64,000 nucleotides of DNA from CAVPJC01 sp963705155 (GTDB lineage: Bacteria > Chloroflexota > Anaerolineae > Anaerolineales > UBA4823), in contig CAVPJC010000001.1 in assembly GCA_963705155.1 (NCBI GenBank), positions 186,001 through 250,000 of the forward strand. Direction: 5' to 3'. Shown piece by piece: positions 45,634-55,378 of the stretch. How positions within the stretch are numbered: the first letter of the stretch is position 1; each line of letters starts with the position of its first letter. The position numbers and the translations under genes were made by a program. The notes below the pieces were generated by a model that was not told the DNA's origin, ran no database searches, and saw only the letters and a program-made list of their open reading frames with translations.

Positions 45634-47910
45634 ATGCAAACCATCTCTCACCGGCAAGCCCAAAACTGGCTGCATTCTGCTCCCGGGCTGAATGCAAAAC
45701 AACAAACCGCCTTGCGAACCCACCTGGAGGCCTGCACAACCTGCCAGACCTATGCCGCCTTCATCGGAAGGCTGGCATCCGATCTGCCCGGCGCGTTTCC
45801 TTACCCGGGAATGTCTCCGCACGAAGAAGCCCGCCGCCAGGCTGAGCTCCTTGAAAAAGCCGCCAGCCGCCGCACCCGGCAGCGCCTGCTTTCTGGCGCT
45901 CGCGAGCTTTCCTGGGTAGCCCTGGCGACTGCCATGATCCTCGTATTGTCCTGGATCATAAAAGTGAACGTACCGCCCGCCGTTCCCGCTGTCCCGGCTG
46001 GCCTGGTTGAGGTCACCTCCACGCCGGCGAACAGCCCCACCCCACAGGGCATCCTGGGTAGCGCTTCCAGCCCGGATGATGTGCGCCTGCGCATCATGAA
46101 CCCCACCTGGAGCACGCTGACCATCACGGGTTATGCCCGCCAGACCCTGACGACCGGCGAGCAGGTGGACCGTTACGTTCAGGCCTGGCTGGGACGCGAT
46201 GGCCGCGGACGCGCCCTCATCAGCGCCCCGCTCCCCGCAGGAACGGGTCTGGATGCCGGTGCGCTGGTGAGCCAGGTATGGGCCTCAGACGGCCAACAAT
46301 TGATCAATTTTGATATGGGAACAGGCGCATCCTCGCCGGTTGAGCGCACCTGGTTTTACCATCCGCTGGAAGGCGCCGACCCGGTGCTCGCCACCGTGCT
46401 GCCCGCCATGTTCGTTGAACGCAGCTCTCAGCCGCAGATCCTTGAAGAGACTACCCTGGATGGACGACCTGTGCTGGTGGTGGATTGGGCCGCAAACAGG
46501 CTCTGGCTGGATCCGGCCAGCGGGCTTGTGCTGCGCCGCCAGACTACTGACGAAAACGGACAGCCCTTCGAGGCCGGCCTGCTGAAAGTGGAATATGATA
46601 TCCCACTGCCCGAGTGGTCCGCTCAGGTCAGCGGCCTGGAAAATGCCCGCTTCCTGCCAGATGAGAACCCGCCTGAGGCGGCTTCACCCACACCTGAGGA
46701 GGCCAACGCCACACCCGAAGCGCCTCCCACCGCCGAACCATCCCCCTCCATCCTGCCTACGGAAACGCCGCAATCGTCGGAGCCGGCGCAGCCCGGCGAA
46801 ACACCCGTCCCCACCAGCGACCTCATCCTGCTCTCGGTCAGCGCACAGTCGTCCGATCCAGCCGGCAACCTGCAAGGCTCGCAGAATGGCGAACTGTACT
46901 TTATCCAGCGCAGCCTGGGCGCCCCCATCAGCCGCGTGCTCACACGGGTTGCCCTGGACTGCCTGCAAAGCAGCCGGTCTTGCCCGGCCGAGGTTGTGCC
47001 CGCCGCGCAGCAGATGGGGGACGCTCCCATCACCTGGTCGCCAGACGGAACCCAGGCGGTGTGGATCGATCATCAGGACAGCCGCATCATGATCTACGAC
47101 CGCCTGGGCGGCGAATGGCGCACGGTCCTGGATGGAGCCTCTGCCACCATGGATATCGCAGCCTGGTCGGCCGACAGCCGCTCCTTTGTGGTCACCCTGC
47201 AAGCAGGAGACTCGGATGCCAGCCTGGCTACTCTGGTGCGGGCCGATGGCAGCGGATCGCAGGCGCTGGCGCCCGGCCTGGGCGGCATGCAAATCCCCCT
47301 GGGCTGGCCCGATGCGCGCAGCTTCCTGGTGCTGTCGAACCGCGTGGTCCCCAAAGGCTCCGAAGCCGGGCCGATCGATCCGGTCATCGCCCGGATCAAC
47401 CTGGACGATGGTTCCTGGACCGAAGTTCCCGCCCGGGGTGACAGCGCATGGCTGAACAGCTACCCGGCCATCTCACCCGATGGACAAAACCTGGCTTTGC
47501 AGATGCCGCTGGATGGGGGCACCGCCCTGGTCATCATGAGCCTGGACGGGCAGCGCATCCAATCATTGGGCGTCAATGGCGTCATGCCGGCCTGGTCGCC
47601 AGATGGACAGTGGATAGCCTTCATCGTCACCCAGAATGAGGCCAGCCAGGTGTACGTCATCCACCCCGATGGCAGCGGCCTGCAGCAGGTCTTCGAATGG
47701 CCGGCCTTCCCATCCATCCTGTGGCTTCCCGGCAGCCAGCACCTGCTGGTGCAGGCCTGGCCTGCGCCCGGCGCCCGGTCCGATTCCGGCTGGTCTGCCC
47801 TCTACCTGGCCTCGCTGGCGGGTGGCGAGCCGCTGCGCCTGACCCTGGCTGAGCAAGATGACGCCGTCGAGCTGGTGTATCCCGCCGCCCGGCCGCCAGA
47901 CCGGCCCTGA
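45634..47910 (+). CDS. ZAS anti-sigma factor with a C-terminal TolB-like propeller
   Basis: 758 aa. The zinc-binding anti-sigma motif H-x3-C-x2-C occurs at HLEACTTC (about residue 31). A membrane segment at about residues 90-110 (SWVALATAMILVLSWII) is followed by a large outer-face part. That has a LppX/LolA-like section, a Thr/Pro-rich linker (~345-390), and several TolB/PD40-type propeller blades (ITWSPDGTQAVWID, PAWSPDGQWIAFIV). A membrane-bound sensor could detect an envelope signal and free the neighbouring sigma factor. Stop and start codons are 2 bp apart. Confidence 0.85.
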   Translation: MQTISHRQAQNWLHSAPGLNAKQQTALRTHLEACTTCQTYAAFIGRLASDLPGAFPYPGMSPHEEARRQAELLEKAASRRTRQRLLSGARELSWVALATAMILVLSWIIKVNVPPAVPAVPAGLVEVTSTPANSPTPQGILGSASSPDDVRLRIMNPTWSTLTITGYARQTLTTGEQVDRYVQAWLGRDGRGRALISAPLPAGTGLDAGALVSQVWASDGQQLINFDMGTGASSPVERTWFYHPLEGADPVLATVLPAMFVERSSQPQILEETTLDGRPVLVVDWAANRLWLDPASGLVLRRQTTDENGQPFEAGLLKVEYDIPLPEWSAQVSGLENARFLPDENPPEAASPTPEEANATPEAPPTAEPSPSILPTETPQSSEPAQPGETPVPTSDLILLSVSAQSSDPAGNLQGSQNGELYFIQRSLGAPISRVLTRVALDCLQSSRSCPAEVVPAAQQMGDAPITWSPDGTQAVWIDHQDSRIMIYDRLGGEWRTVLDGASATMDIAAWSADSRSFVVTLQAGDSDASLATLVRADGSGSQALAPGLGGMQIPLGWPDARSFLVLSNRVVPKGSEAGPIDPVIARINLDDGSWTEVPARGDSAWLNSYPAISPDGQNLALQMPLDGGTALVIMSLDGQRIQSLGVNGVMPAWSPDGQWIAFIVTQNEASQVYVIHPDGSGLQQVFEWPAFPSILWLPGSQHLLVQAWPAPGARSDSGWSALYLASLAGGEPLRLTLAEQDDAVELVYPAARPPDRP

Positions 47911-47956
47911 CGATCTCTGGAGCGCAATCCACAGGCAGCGAGAACGAGATGCTACC

Positions 47957-48442
47957 ATGATCAAAGAAATCGAGACGATCAAAGCCGCCTGCCGCGGCAG
48001 CCTGGAAGCCTTCAACCGGTTGGTGCAGTTCTACCAGGAGGATGTTTATAACTGGGTCTGCTGGCTGCTCAAAGACACCTCTTCGGCCGAGGCTGCCACG
48101 CAAAAAGCGTTTATCCAGGCTTACCAGGAGCTTTCTCAGTATCCGGGCGGCTCATTTCGCGCCTGGTTGCTGCGCACCGCAACCCGCGCCTGCCGCGAGA
48201 AAGCGTTCCGCCCGCCAGCCAGCGGTCACCTCCCCCCCGCCGCAGCCCAACCCTGCCTGCAGGGTTTGCCGCCCGAGAACCAGGAGGCCGTCTTTCTGGT
48301 AGAAACCCTGGATTTAAGTTACAGCGAAGCTGCTTTTGTTCAGGGGGTGACGGTGGGCACGATCCAGCAGCGCATTGCCCGGGCGCGCCTGCATGCCGCC
48401 GGCCGGCTCAGAGCTTACCCAAGACGCGCCCCCACCCAGTAA
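47957..48442 (+). CDS. Second ECF-like sigma factor
   Basis: 161 aa from ATG 47957 (a longer in-frame start at 47858 lies inside the anti-sigma gene). Region 2 (RLVQFYQEDVYNWVCWLLKD) is short, and region 4 carries YSEAAFVQGVTVGTIQQRIARARL, a clear helix-turn-helix. The middle linker is short and Pro-rich. It begins 46 bp after the anti-sigma gene, so the three genes may form one transcript. It overlaps the convergent membrane-protein gene by 28 bp. Confidence 0.8.
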   Translation: MIKEIETIKAACRGSLEAFNRLVQFYQEDVYNWVCWLLKDTSSAEAATQKAFIQAYQELSQYPGGSFRAWLLRTATRACREKAFRPPASGHLPPAAAQPCLQGLPPENQEAVFLVETLDLSYSEAAFVQGVTVGTIQQRIARARLHAAGRLRAYPRRAPTQ

Positions 48443-48822
48443 GCAATCCAGGCAACAGCCGTCGAGAGCACAATCCCCCACACGATATCCACAATCGTCA
48501 GCAGCACCGGCCAATCCTTGAGAGTTGCCAGGTTGGTCAGGTCATAAGTGGCGTATGTGAACAGCCCAAACAGCGCACCTGCCAGCAGCGCCTTGCCGGG
48601 TGAACCGGCCTGCAGAGCGGGGATCACCGCAAAGTAGAGCAGGCCAACAATAAACAGCGAATAAAAGAGAATCGCCGCAGCCCAATTCGGACTGGGGCTC
48701 ATGAGAAACCCCAGGTGCACCCGGTAAAAACCGCGTGCTATAACCCCCAGCCAGAGCAGATCAATCGCCAGGAATGCCGCCAGGGTGGCGAGATAAAGCT
48801 TGATATAGAATGGTGCGTTGAT
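48415..48822 (-). CDS. DUF2177 family membrane protein
   Basis: About 135 aa with four hydrophobic segments; the family sequence (FYIKLYLATLAAFLAIDLLW ... NWAAAILFYSLF) is clear. The frame is open upstream to a TAA but contains no ATG, GTG or TTG at the right place. The natural position, with AAGGA 6 nt upstream, holds ATC (48822-48820). This is either a sequencing error for ATG or a rare start. An ATG at 48720 would lose the first helix. Confidence 0.7.
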   Translation of the reverse strand: MNAPFYIKLYLATLAAFLAIDLLWLGVIARGFYRVHLGFLMSPSPNWAAAILFYSLFIVGLLYFAVIPALQAGSPGKALLAGALFGLFTYATYDLTNLATLKDWPVLLTIVDIVWGIVLSTAVAWIAYWVGARLG

Positions 48823-48887
48823 AGCTTATCCTTAAATGTGCCAGAGAATGATCACCAACTGCCGCCCAGGCTTTGCGGCGGCAGGAA

Positions 48888-49598
48888 TTAAAGCGATTTT
48901 GCCCGGTAGAACGGCAGGTAAAGTAATACCACAAGCGCCAGTCCGATGGCCTCCATAGACAGGAAATACCAAGGCCAGGGGCCCAGATAATCCAACAGAG
49001 TAGCCGCCGGCGGCTTGTAGGCCAGGAACAGGTAGTTGCTGCCCAGAATTTGGTTCAAGAAAAAGATCGCCAGAGCATACAAGGTGGTCCAGCCTGCCAC
49101 GCGGCCCACAGCGCGCCAGGAAGCCGGGCGCATGCCTTCTACCAGGGTCAGATACAGAGCCGCCAGCACCACACCGCCGTGTGAAATGAAGATCTGGAAA
49201 AAGAGCACATGCGGGAAGCCGTAGATCCCCAGGGCCGGAGTCACCAGCACCTGACCGGCGGCAGGTATGCCAAGCAGGTAGATGAACTCATAACCGGTTT
49301 GATTTTTGGTTATCAGCGTCCAGGCGCTGGCAAAGACCATCAGGTTGCAAATATTCAGCGGCAGCAGGGTTTGCACCGACCACAACCCGTAATAGGCATG
49401 CCAGGCGTGCCAGAACAGCTCGTTGACCACCAGCACAACCGCCAGGGTAAGACGCACCGCCCGGCGCGGCCGCGGGCCTGGCCGTGCCTGCCATAACCCC
49501 AGCACAAGCCCAAAGATCACCAGCAGCGCGGTGATGTGCGCTGCGCCTAATTGTTCAAACGGCGCGCCGCTGTAATCGTAGGCAAAGAAGGTTTGCAC
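48888..49598 (-). CDS. TIGR02206 (YwaF-like) integral membrane protein
   Basis: 236 aa with about seven hydrophobic segments. The family positions LLPLNICNLMVF and HVLFFQIFISHGGVVLAALYL are recognisable. Function unknown. The start region is open and typical for the family. Confidence 0.85.
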   Translation of the reverse strand: MQTFFAYDYSGAPFEQLGAAHITALLVIFGLVLGLWQARPGPRPRRAVRLTLAVVLVVNELFWHAWHAYYGLWSVQTLLPLNICNLMVFASAWTLITKNQTGYEFIYLLGIPAAGQVLVTPALGIYGFPHVLFFQIFISHGGVVLAALYLTLVEGMRPASWRAVGRVAGWTTLYALAIFFLNQILGSNYLFLAYKPPAATLLDYLGPWPWYFLSMEAIGLALVVLLYLPFYRAKSL

Positions 49599-49620
49599 AC
49601 TTCCAGTATATCAAAAACCA

Positions 49621-50675
49621 TCATTTAAGATCGAATGTCACCCGGGTCACAAGGCCCGGCTGCACCTCCACCACACGCTGGTACAGTTTTGAATCGGAAT
49701 AAAAGGAAATCTGGTACGAGCCTTCCGGCAAATTGGCGGCGGCGAAGGACTCTTGCCACGGAGATAACCCACGTGCATTCTTTTCAAGATAGGTCTTCAG
49801 ATATTGCGTCTAATCAAGGCCTGGACGGACTTTTGGACTGGCTCGATGAGAATATTGGATATCCCAAGGTATTTGCCGTCTCGATCAAGCACCCGCCCGA
49901 TCAACGCACCTGTGGGCGCGCCCGTGGCATCAGGCAAAAGTGACATCCAGAGCTCGGGGTTGCGGGTTGCATCGTAAGAATTTTCCCCCAGCCGGACTTC
50001 AAAATACATCGTGCTGCCGCTCACCGACCCGCTCATTCCAACCAGCCCGATTTGCTGCCCAGCGCTGACAACATCATCAACCTTGACAGATAATTCAGAC
50101 AGGTGGGCATACAAAGTGTAGACAGGCTCAGAAATTCCAGGTAGAGAATGCCTCAGGATGACCAGGTTGCCCAGGGAATTGAGGCCGAGACCGTACAATG
50201 TTTTACTGTCATCGCCGGCTACCACCACCTCGCCATCTGCCGCGGCCAGGACGGCCGTTCCCGTGGAATTGAGGAATTGGACACCGTGGTACATCTCGCG
50301 GGTTTTCTTATTGAGCGTCCCGTACCACGACGAGGTATCAATGTCATTCCTCCCCTCTGGCCCGATGGGGCGCGCCAGCAGAAAGGTGCCTTCCTGGATG
50401 CACACCGCCTCAGAACATCCGCCGGCTTCAGCAGGCGGCGCTTCCTGCGCTGCGGGAGGCGCAGGTGTCTCCGCTGCCGCTTCGGGAGCTTGCGCTTCGG
50501 GCACGAGTGTGGGCGCGAGGGTAGGCTCAACTACATTCGGGTTTTCGGCCTCGAGTTCAGGCGTCAGTTCTTGAGAGGCTGGCGACGCCTGCAACCCGCC
50601 AGCCAGGCTGCAGCTGATGGATGCCAGCACGAATATACCCGCCAATAACAGGATTGGGAAACGAGAAGATTTCAT
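49621..50675 (-). CDS. Lipoprotein with a degenerate M23 peptidase domain (one frame change)
   Basis: Starts at ATG 50675 with a signal peptide and lipobox (SISC at about residue 22), then an Ala/Pro/Glu-rich linker. The M23-like beta domain follows: YHGVQFLNSTGTAV, VYTLYAHLSELSVKVDD and a YFEVRLG strand. The usual HxGxD and HxH zinc ligands are not complete (HGVQF and MYFEV in their places), so it is probably not a working peptidase. Near 49806 one base seems missing; correction continues as QYLKTYLEKNARGLS to a stop at 49621. Corrected length about 351 aa. Confidence 0.8.
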
Positions 50676-50985
50676 GCCTTGTAACCTCCGGTTTTCTGCG
50701 GATCATTGCGTCCATAGCATCTAATCCGCTGCTCAATACCAACCGAGACGACTGTTCCCAATGTTTATTATATGGCATCCATCTAAAATCAATTTTAAGA
50801 ATTTGTTGCGTTTCAGTTAATAATGTTTAATTCATCACTGAACCCATGCATCTCCACTGTCCACCCGGATAGCTTGAAACTCTCCAAAGGACAGGCGCGT
50901 CTTTTGAAGTCTACCCTTAGAATATTAATAAAACTCCAGCCAAGTTGATTCTCCAGCGCGAAACTGGAACAAAAGAGGTGCTAAA
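50676..50985. other. Intergenic region without a recognisable gene
   Basis: A 310-bp AT-rich gap between divergent genes. A TATAAT-like box on the minus strand near 50768 may serve the M23-like lipoprotein. No hairpin, RNA gene or small coding frame is convincing. Confidence 0.6.
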
Positions 50986-51595
50986 GTGCAACAGTCAAAA
51001 ATTTTGGTCGCCTACGCTACAAATGCCGGCACCACTGCCGATGTTGCCCAGATGATTGGGTCGGAACTGGGCGTAGATGGCGTGCAGGTCGAGGTGCGGC
51101 GTCTAGAAGAAGTGACCAGCCTCGATCCGTATACGGCGGTCGTTGTCGGCGCGCCAATGATCATGGGATGGCACAAAGCCGCCACGAAATTTGTAAAAAA
51201 ACACCAACAAGCCTTGAGCCGCCTGCCTGTGGCCTACTTCTTCACGGCCAAAAGCCTGACCGACACCGGGGTGACAGACCTCGGCGGCATCCCAATTCAA
51301 ATCGATCCAATCCTGGCCAAACCGCCCAGGAACGCCGCCCGCTTGAGTTTTAGAGAGCGCTACGCAACCGTGACAAATTATCTGCCAGCCGGTACTCCGG
51401 GCTGCCAGGTTGGTCAAGCCCATCTCAGTGGGCTTCTTTGGCGGCAGGCTCGAGCTTTACCGGTTGAAATGGTGGCAGGTGCTCTTTGTGATGCTCGTCA
51501 TCCAGGCGCAGCCGGGCGGCTCGCACAATGAGGTCTTTATTCGAGATTGGGCTGCCGGTCTGCGCCGCGCTCTGGCAGAAGACAAGCCAGCCTGA
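50986..51595 (+). CDS. Flavodoxin-domain protein, HemG-like (one frame change)
   Basis: Starts at GTG 50986. The FMN phosphate loop is VAYATNAGTTADVAQ, and AVVVGAPMIMGWH is the second FMN-contacting region. One extra C near 51390 moves the frame; dropping it gives YLPAVLRAARLVKP, and the protein then ends at 51595 with SVGFFGGRLEL and VIQAQPGG-type elements. Corrected length about 202 aa. It resembles the menaquinone-dependent protoporphyrinogen oxidase/flavodoxin group, but heme synthesis genes are not nearby, so a general redox role is equally possible. Confidence 0.8.
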
Positions 51596-51720
51596 GGCTG
51601 CCTGGATGCTTTCACAATCGCGCTCCACAGGCTGATCTCTTTCCCCCCAGGCTCAGGCTGCTTATTTCACCAGTTGAGGGCTGAGTTGAGCGGTTGAAAC
51701 ATCAAAGGTAAAGATTTCTT

Positions 51721-52062
51721 CTACTTCTTTTGCTGCTCTTGTTGCCGCAGTTTTCGTTTCTCTTCCAGCTTTTGTTCCAGTTGCTGCTGTTCCAATTGGC
51801 GTAGTTTTCGCTTCTGTTCTTGCTCCTGATCCAATTGCAGCCGCTCCTGTAGGCGTCGTTTTTGTTTCTCTACCTGGTCCTGATCTAATTGTTGGCGCCC
51901 CTGTTTTTGTTCCAGCCGCTGCTGCTCCTGCTGCCGCTCCAGTTTCTGCAGCTCTTGTTGTTGCTCCAGCCGCTGCTGCTCCTGTTGTTGCTCCAGTTGG
52001 CGCTGCTGCTCTTGCCGCTGCTCCATTTTCTCTTGCTGCTTCGGAGGTTGTTTTTGTTCCAT
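51721..52062 (-). CDS. Gln/Glu/Lys/Arg-rich helical protein
   Basis: 113 aa made almost only of Gln, Glu, Leu, Arg and Lys. Degenerate repeats of 7-8 residues (for example LEQQQEQQ, LERQQEQQ) are encoded by repeated CTGCTG/TTGCTC runs on the plus strand. It starts at ATG 52062 after an AGGA, with no other strong gene in the region, so it is probably expressed. It should form a long single helix or coiled coil. Expansion of the repeats by slippage is likely. Confidence 0.65.
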   Translation of the reverse strand: MEQKQPPKQQEKMEQRQEQQRQLEQQQEQQRLEQQQELQKLERQQEQQRLEQKQGRQQLDQDQVEKQKRRLQERLQLDQEQEQKRKLRQLEQQQLEQKLEEKRKLRQQEQQKK

Positions 52063-52126
52063 TTTATTTTCCTAAAATGCTTTCAAACAGGATCGATACC
52101 CACTGACGAGACCAGGTATGAGCCAA

Positions 52127-53587
52127 TTATACCGCTGTAAGTCCATCCTCGGCCCCGATAGAAAGCGCAATCAGAAATCTCCTACGAGAAAACAACCCGA
52201 TCAAGATCAATCCGCCGGCTGCCAGGAATACTAATATGGGTACGATCATCCCGAGGTCAGTCGCCTGTGGGGCGGGTGTGGAGGTGGCTGTCGGGCTGAG
52301 GGCGGGAGCCGGCGTGGGTGTTGACGGTCGCTGCGTGGGCGTAAGCGTGGGGGTCAGGCTTGGAGGGCCTGGAGTGGGGGTGATGGTGGCAGGCGGTGTA
52401 ACCTGTAACAGCAGCTGGTCGCCCGGGTGGATGATCGTAGAATCATTAAGCCCGTTCCAGGCCATCAGCTCAGCCACGGAGATTTCATACAGCCCGGCGA
52501 TCCAGGAGAGGCTCTCGCCGCTCTGAACGGTATGATAGTATTTGCCATCGCCGGCAGGGGTCAGCTTTTCAATCGGTGTCAGCGGTTTCGGAGTCGCGCT
52601 GGGTGTGGCCGAACCGGGAGAGATCAGCAGCTTCTGCCCGATCTGCAGCGGCCATTCTGGCTGGATCCCATTCAGGGCCAAAATCGTATCCACCGTCACC
52701 TGGTAGGCCTCCGCGATGGTGATCAGCGTATTGTATGCCTGCACGGTATGAATGATTTTGCCGCTGGCATCCGGCGTGCTGGGTACGATCATCCCCACCG
52801 GTGTCGGCGTGGCATACCCCTGGGTGCCCGGGCCTGGGATTAGCAGGCGCTGCCCGATGCGCAGCTTCATGTCTCTGGTAAGGTTGTTCCAAAACTCGAT
52901 ATCGCGAATGGTGATCTGATATGCCACGGCGATCGCCCAGAAAGACTGCCCGGGCTCGACCACGTGAATGATTTTCCCTTCTGCGTCGGGTGTGGCGATT
53001 TTCACCGGGACGATCAGCTGCGATACCGGGTTCACCCCGGGTTGAGGGGCGGGCGCTCCGGCAGGGGGGACATAAGGCCCGCAAGCATTGGCGGAGGTGT
53101 ACGCGGCCTGCAAGATATAGTAAGTCATCCCGGTGGATGACCTCGCCACCCCAGCCCCCACATGGCAGTAAGCCGGGTTTACTGCCGGGCGCATGTGATC
53201 GGGATCCGACCACGCCACCATGATCTCGTCGATGCCCATATTGCCCACGGCGAAATTTTCTGTCGCCCACACCGTGGCGCCGCCTCCGTAACCGGCGGCG
53301 GCGATCCGTCCGCGCACATCCCCGATATGCCCGGACATCTGGTTGGCTGCCATGATTTCGGCGGTGGATTGGGCGACTGCATTAACGATGGGGTCTTCGA
53401 TTAATGCCGGCAGGCCGTAAGATGTGCGCAAGGTGTTTATGGCGAGGATCAGGTCAAATGCTGTCACCTGGCCTTGTTGGAGAAGTTCGGTGTGAGCAGG
53501 CTGCGCTCGGGCGTTCTCTGCAGGGACCAGAAATCCGCAGAGAAAAACGATGAGGGTAAACCAAACGAGGAATTTTCTAAGATACAT
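52127..53587 (-). CDS. Secreted CAP (SCP/PR1) protein with three LysM modules and a C-terminal membrane anchor
   Basis: 486 aa. A signal peptide (residues 1-29) precedes a CAP domain with family residues (AQSTAEIMAANQMSGHIG, then ATENFAVG and AWSDPDHMRPAVNPAY). Three LysM modules follow, each beginning with an IIHxVEPGQSFWAIA-type strand. A Thr/Pro-rich stretch and a last hydrophobic helix (MIVPILVFLAAGGLILIGLF) end the protein. LysM modules bind peptidoglycan or chitin. The protein is probably tethered at the cell surface. Confidence 0.9.
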   Translation of the reverse strand: MYLRKFLVWFTLIVFLCGFLVPAENARAQPAHTELLQQGQVTAFDLILAINTLRTSYGLPALIEDPIVNAVAQSTAEIMAANQMSGHIGDVRGRIAAAGYGGGATVWATENFAVGNMGIDEIMVAWSDPDHMRPAVNPAYCHVGAGVARSSTGMTYYILQAAYTSANACGPYVPPAGAPAPQPGVNPVSQLIVPVKIATPDAEGKIIHVVEPGQSFWAIAVAYQITIRDIEFWNNLTRDMKLRIGQRLLIPGPGTQGYATPTPVGMIVPSTPDASGKIIHTVQAYNTLITIAEAYQVTVDTILALNGIQPEWPLQIGQKLLISPGSATPSATPKPLTPIEKLTPAGDGKYYHTVQSGESLSWIAGLYEISVAELMAWNGLNDSTIIHPGDQLLLQVTPPATITPTPGPPSLTPTLTPTQRPSTPTPAPALSPTATSTPAPQATDLGMIVPILVFLAAGGLILIGLFSRRRFLIALSIGAEDGLTAV

Positions 53588-53833
53588 GAGGCAGTTCTGC
53601 CTGCGGTGAGGATACGCAAAAGCAGATGGCTAATTATAAAGCTTGAAATGTGATATTTATCTTAGAATTCCAGGGGCGTCCACCTGCTATTGATAGCCTG
53701 TATAATATCATTCAGCTTTCTTTTGCGCGCCAAAAATCGTGGTAAATGGGAAAAAGGCTTGCCAGTCCCCCCGCTGAGCCGGACTGTTGGGCGGCTTCCG
53801 CACAAATCCAGATATTAAGCAGGAGACCAGTCG

Positions 53834-55346
53834 ATGGAAGAAATGACCATCCTTAGAAATTCAGGGGAAAATGAGCTCGGGCGAATTGACGGCTCACGGC
53901 CTTTCGCTGAGCTACCTCGAGCGCATTGGAGAGATCGACAGGCAGGACCCCGGCATCCATGCGGTCATCGAGCTCAACCCCGATGCACTCGCCATAGCCG
54001 CTGCTCTCGATGAGGAGCGCCAGGCTGACAAGATGCGCGGGCCATTGCACGGCGTCCCCATCCTGATTAAAGACAATATCGACACCCACGATCGCATGCA
54101 GACCACTGCGGGTTCTCTGGCGCTGGAAGGCTCGATTGCCCGGCGCGATGCGTTCATTGTGAAACGTCTCAGGGAGGCCGGCGCAGTCATTTTAGGCAAG
54201 ACCAACTTGAGCGAGTGGGCAAACTTTCGCGGCAAACGTTCGGTGAGCGGTTGGTCGAGCCGGGGCGGGCTTACGCGCAATCCTTACGCGCTGGATCGGA
54301 CTGCCAGCGGCTCGTCGTCGGGTTCAGGTGCGGCTGTCGCCGCTAACCTGTGCGCGGTCGCGGTTGGCACCGAAACCGATGGGTCGGTCATCGGCCCCTC
54401 GCAAACCTGCGGCATCGTCGGGATCAAACCCACACTCGGGCTGATCAGTCGCAGTGGGATTATCCCGATCGCCCACAGCCAGGATACGGCCGGGCCCATG
54501 GCGCGCACGGTTGCCGACGCAGCGCTTTTGCTTGGAATACTGGCAGGCGTGGATGACCGTGATCCAGCCACCCGATCCAGCGAGAAACACGCATTGAAGG
54601 ATTACGCCCAATTCCTGGATCCGAAGGGCCTCCGGGGCGCGCGGATTGGCGTGGCGCGCAGCATGGCAGGGTCGAACCCGCGCCTGCACAAAATCCTGGA
54701 TGATTGCCTGGATGTGATGAAACAGCTGGGCGCGGTGGTTATTGACCCGGTCGAGGTGCCAAATTTCAATGAGATCGGCGAGACCGAACTGGAAGTGCTG
54801 CATTACGAGTTCAAAGCAGATTTGAACAAGTATCTCTCGTCGCTGGGGCCAAAGGCGCGGGTGCGAACATTGGAAGATGTGATCAAGTTCAATGAAGACC
54901 ACAAGGAACGCGTGATGCCGTACTTTGGCCAGGAGCGCATGACCACCGCGCAGGAGAAAGGAACCCTGTCAAGCAAGCCGTATCGAGAGGCGTTGGCTAA
55001 AAACCGCCGGCTGTCACGTCGGGAAGGGATTGACATACCCATGAAGGTGCACCGCCTGGATGCGATTGTCGTGCCATCTGACGGGCCGGCGCGCTTGATT
55101 GACCTGGTGAACGGCGATCCATCCAGTGATGACGTCGAAAGCACTTCGATGGCCGCCGTGGCGGGGTATCCACATATTACCGTGCCCGCAGGTTATATCT
55201 TTGGGCTGCCTGTTGGGATTTCATTCATCGCCAGAGCATGGAAAGAGCCGGTGTTGATAAAACTGGCTTTTGCCTTTGAACAAGCCACACAGGTGCGCAA
55301 GCCGCCGCAGTTTGCCCTCCACGCCGATCTGAACCAGCAAGCCTGA
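53834..55346 (+). CDS. Amidase, signature family (frame change near the start)
   Basis: ATG 53834 has GGAG upstream and gives MEEMTIL; one extra base near 53855 then joins EIQGKMSSGELTAHGLSL. Corrected length about 503 aa. The catalytic Lys is in PILIKDNIDT. The cis-Ser/Ser region is TASGSSSGSGAA followed by the serine-rich GTETDGSVIGPSQTCGIVG. These match amidase signature enzymes such as acylamide hydrolases. The exact substrate is not predictable; it is not a Glu-tRNA amidotransferase component because gatC/gatB are absent. Confidence 0.88.
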
Positions 55347-55378
55347 GGCCAGAATCCTTGAGAGCGTAACCCGCCGCT

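Noticed and set aside
51721..52062. Repeat array suspected to be a CRISPR or minisatellite
   Set aside because: Repeat units are short, imperfect and keep one reading frame with no unique spacers, so a coding repeat fits better.
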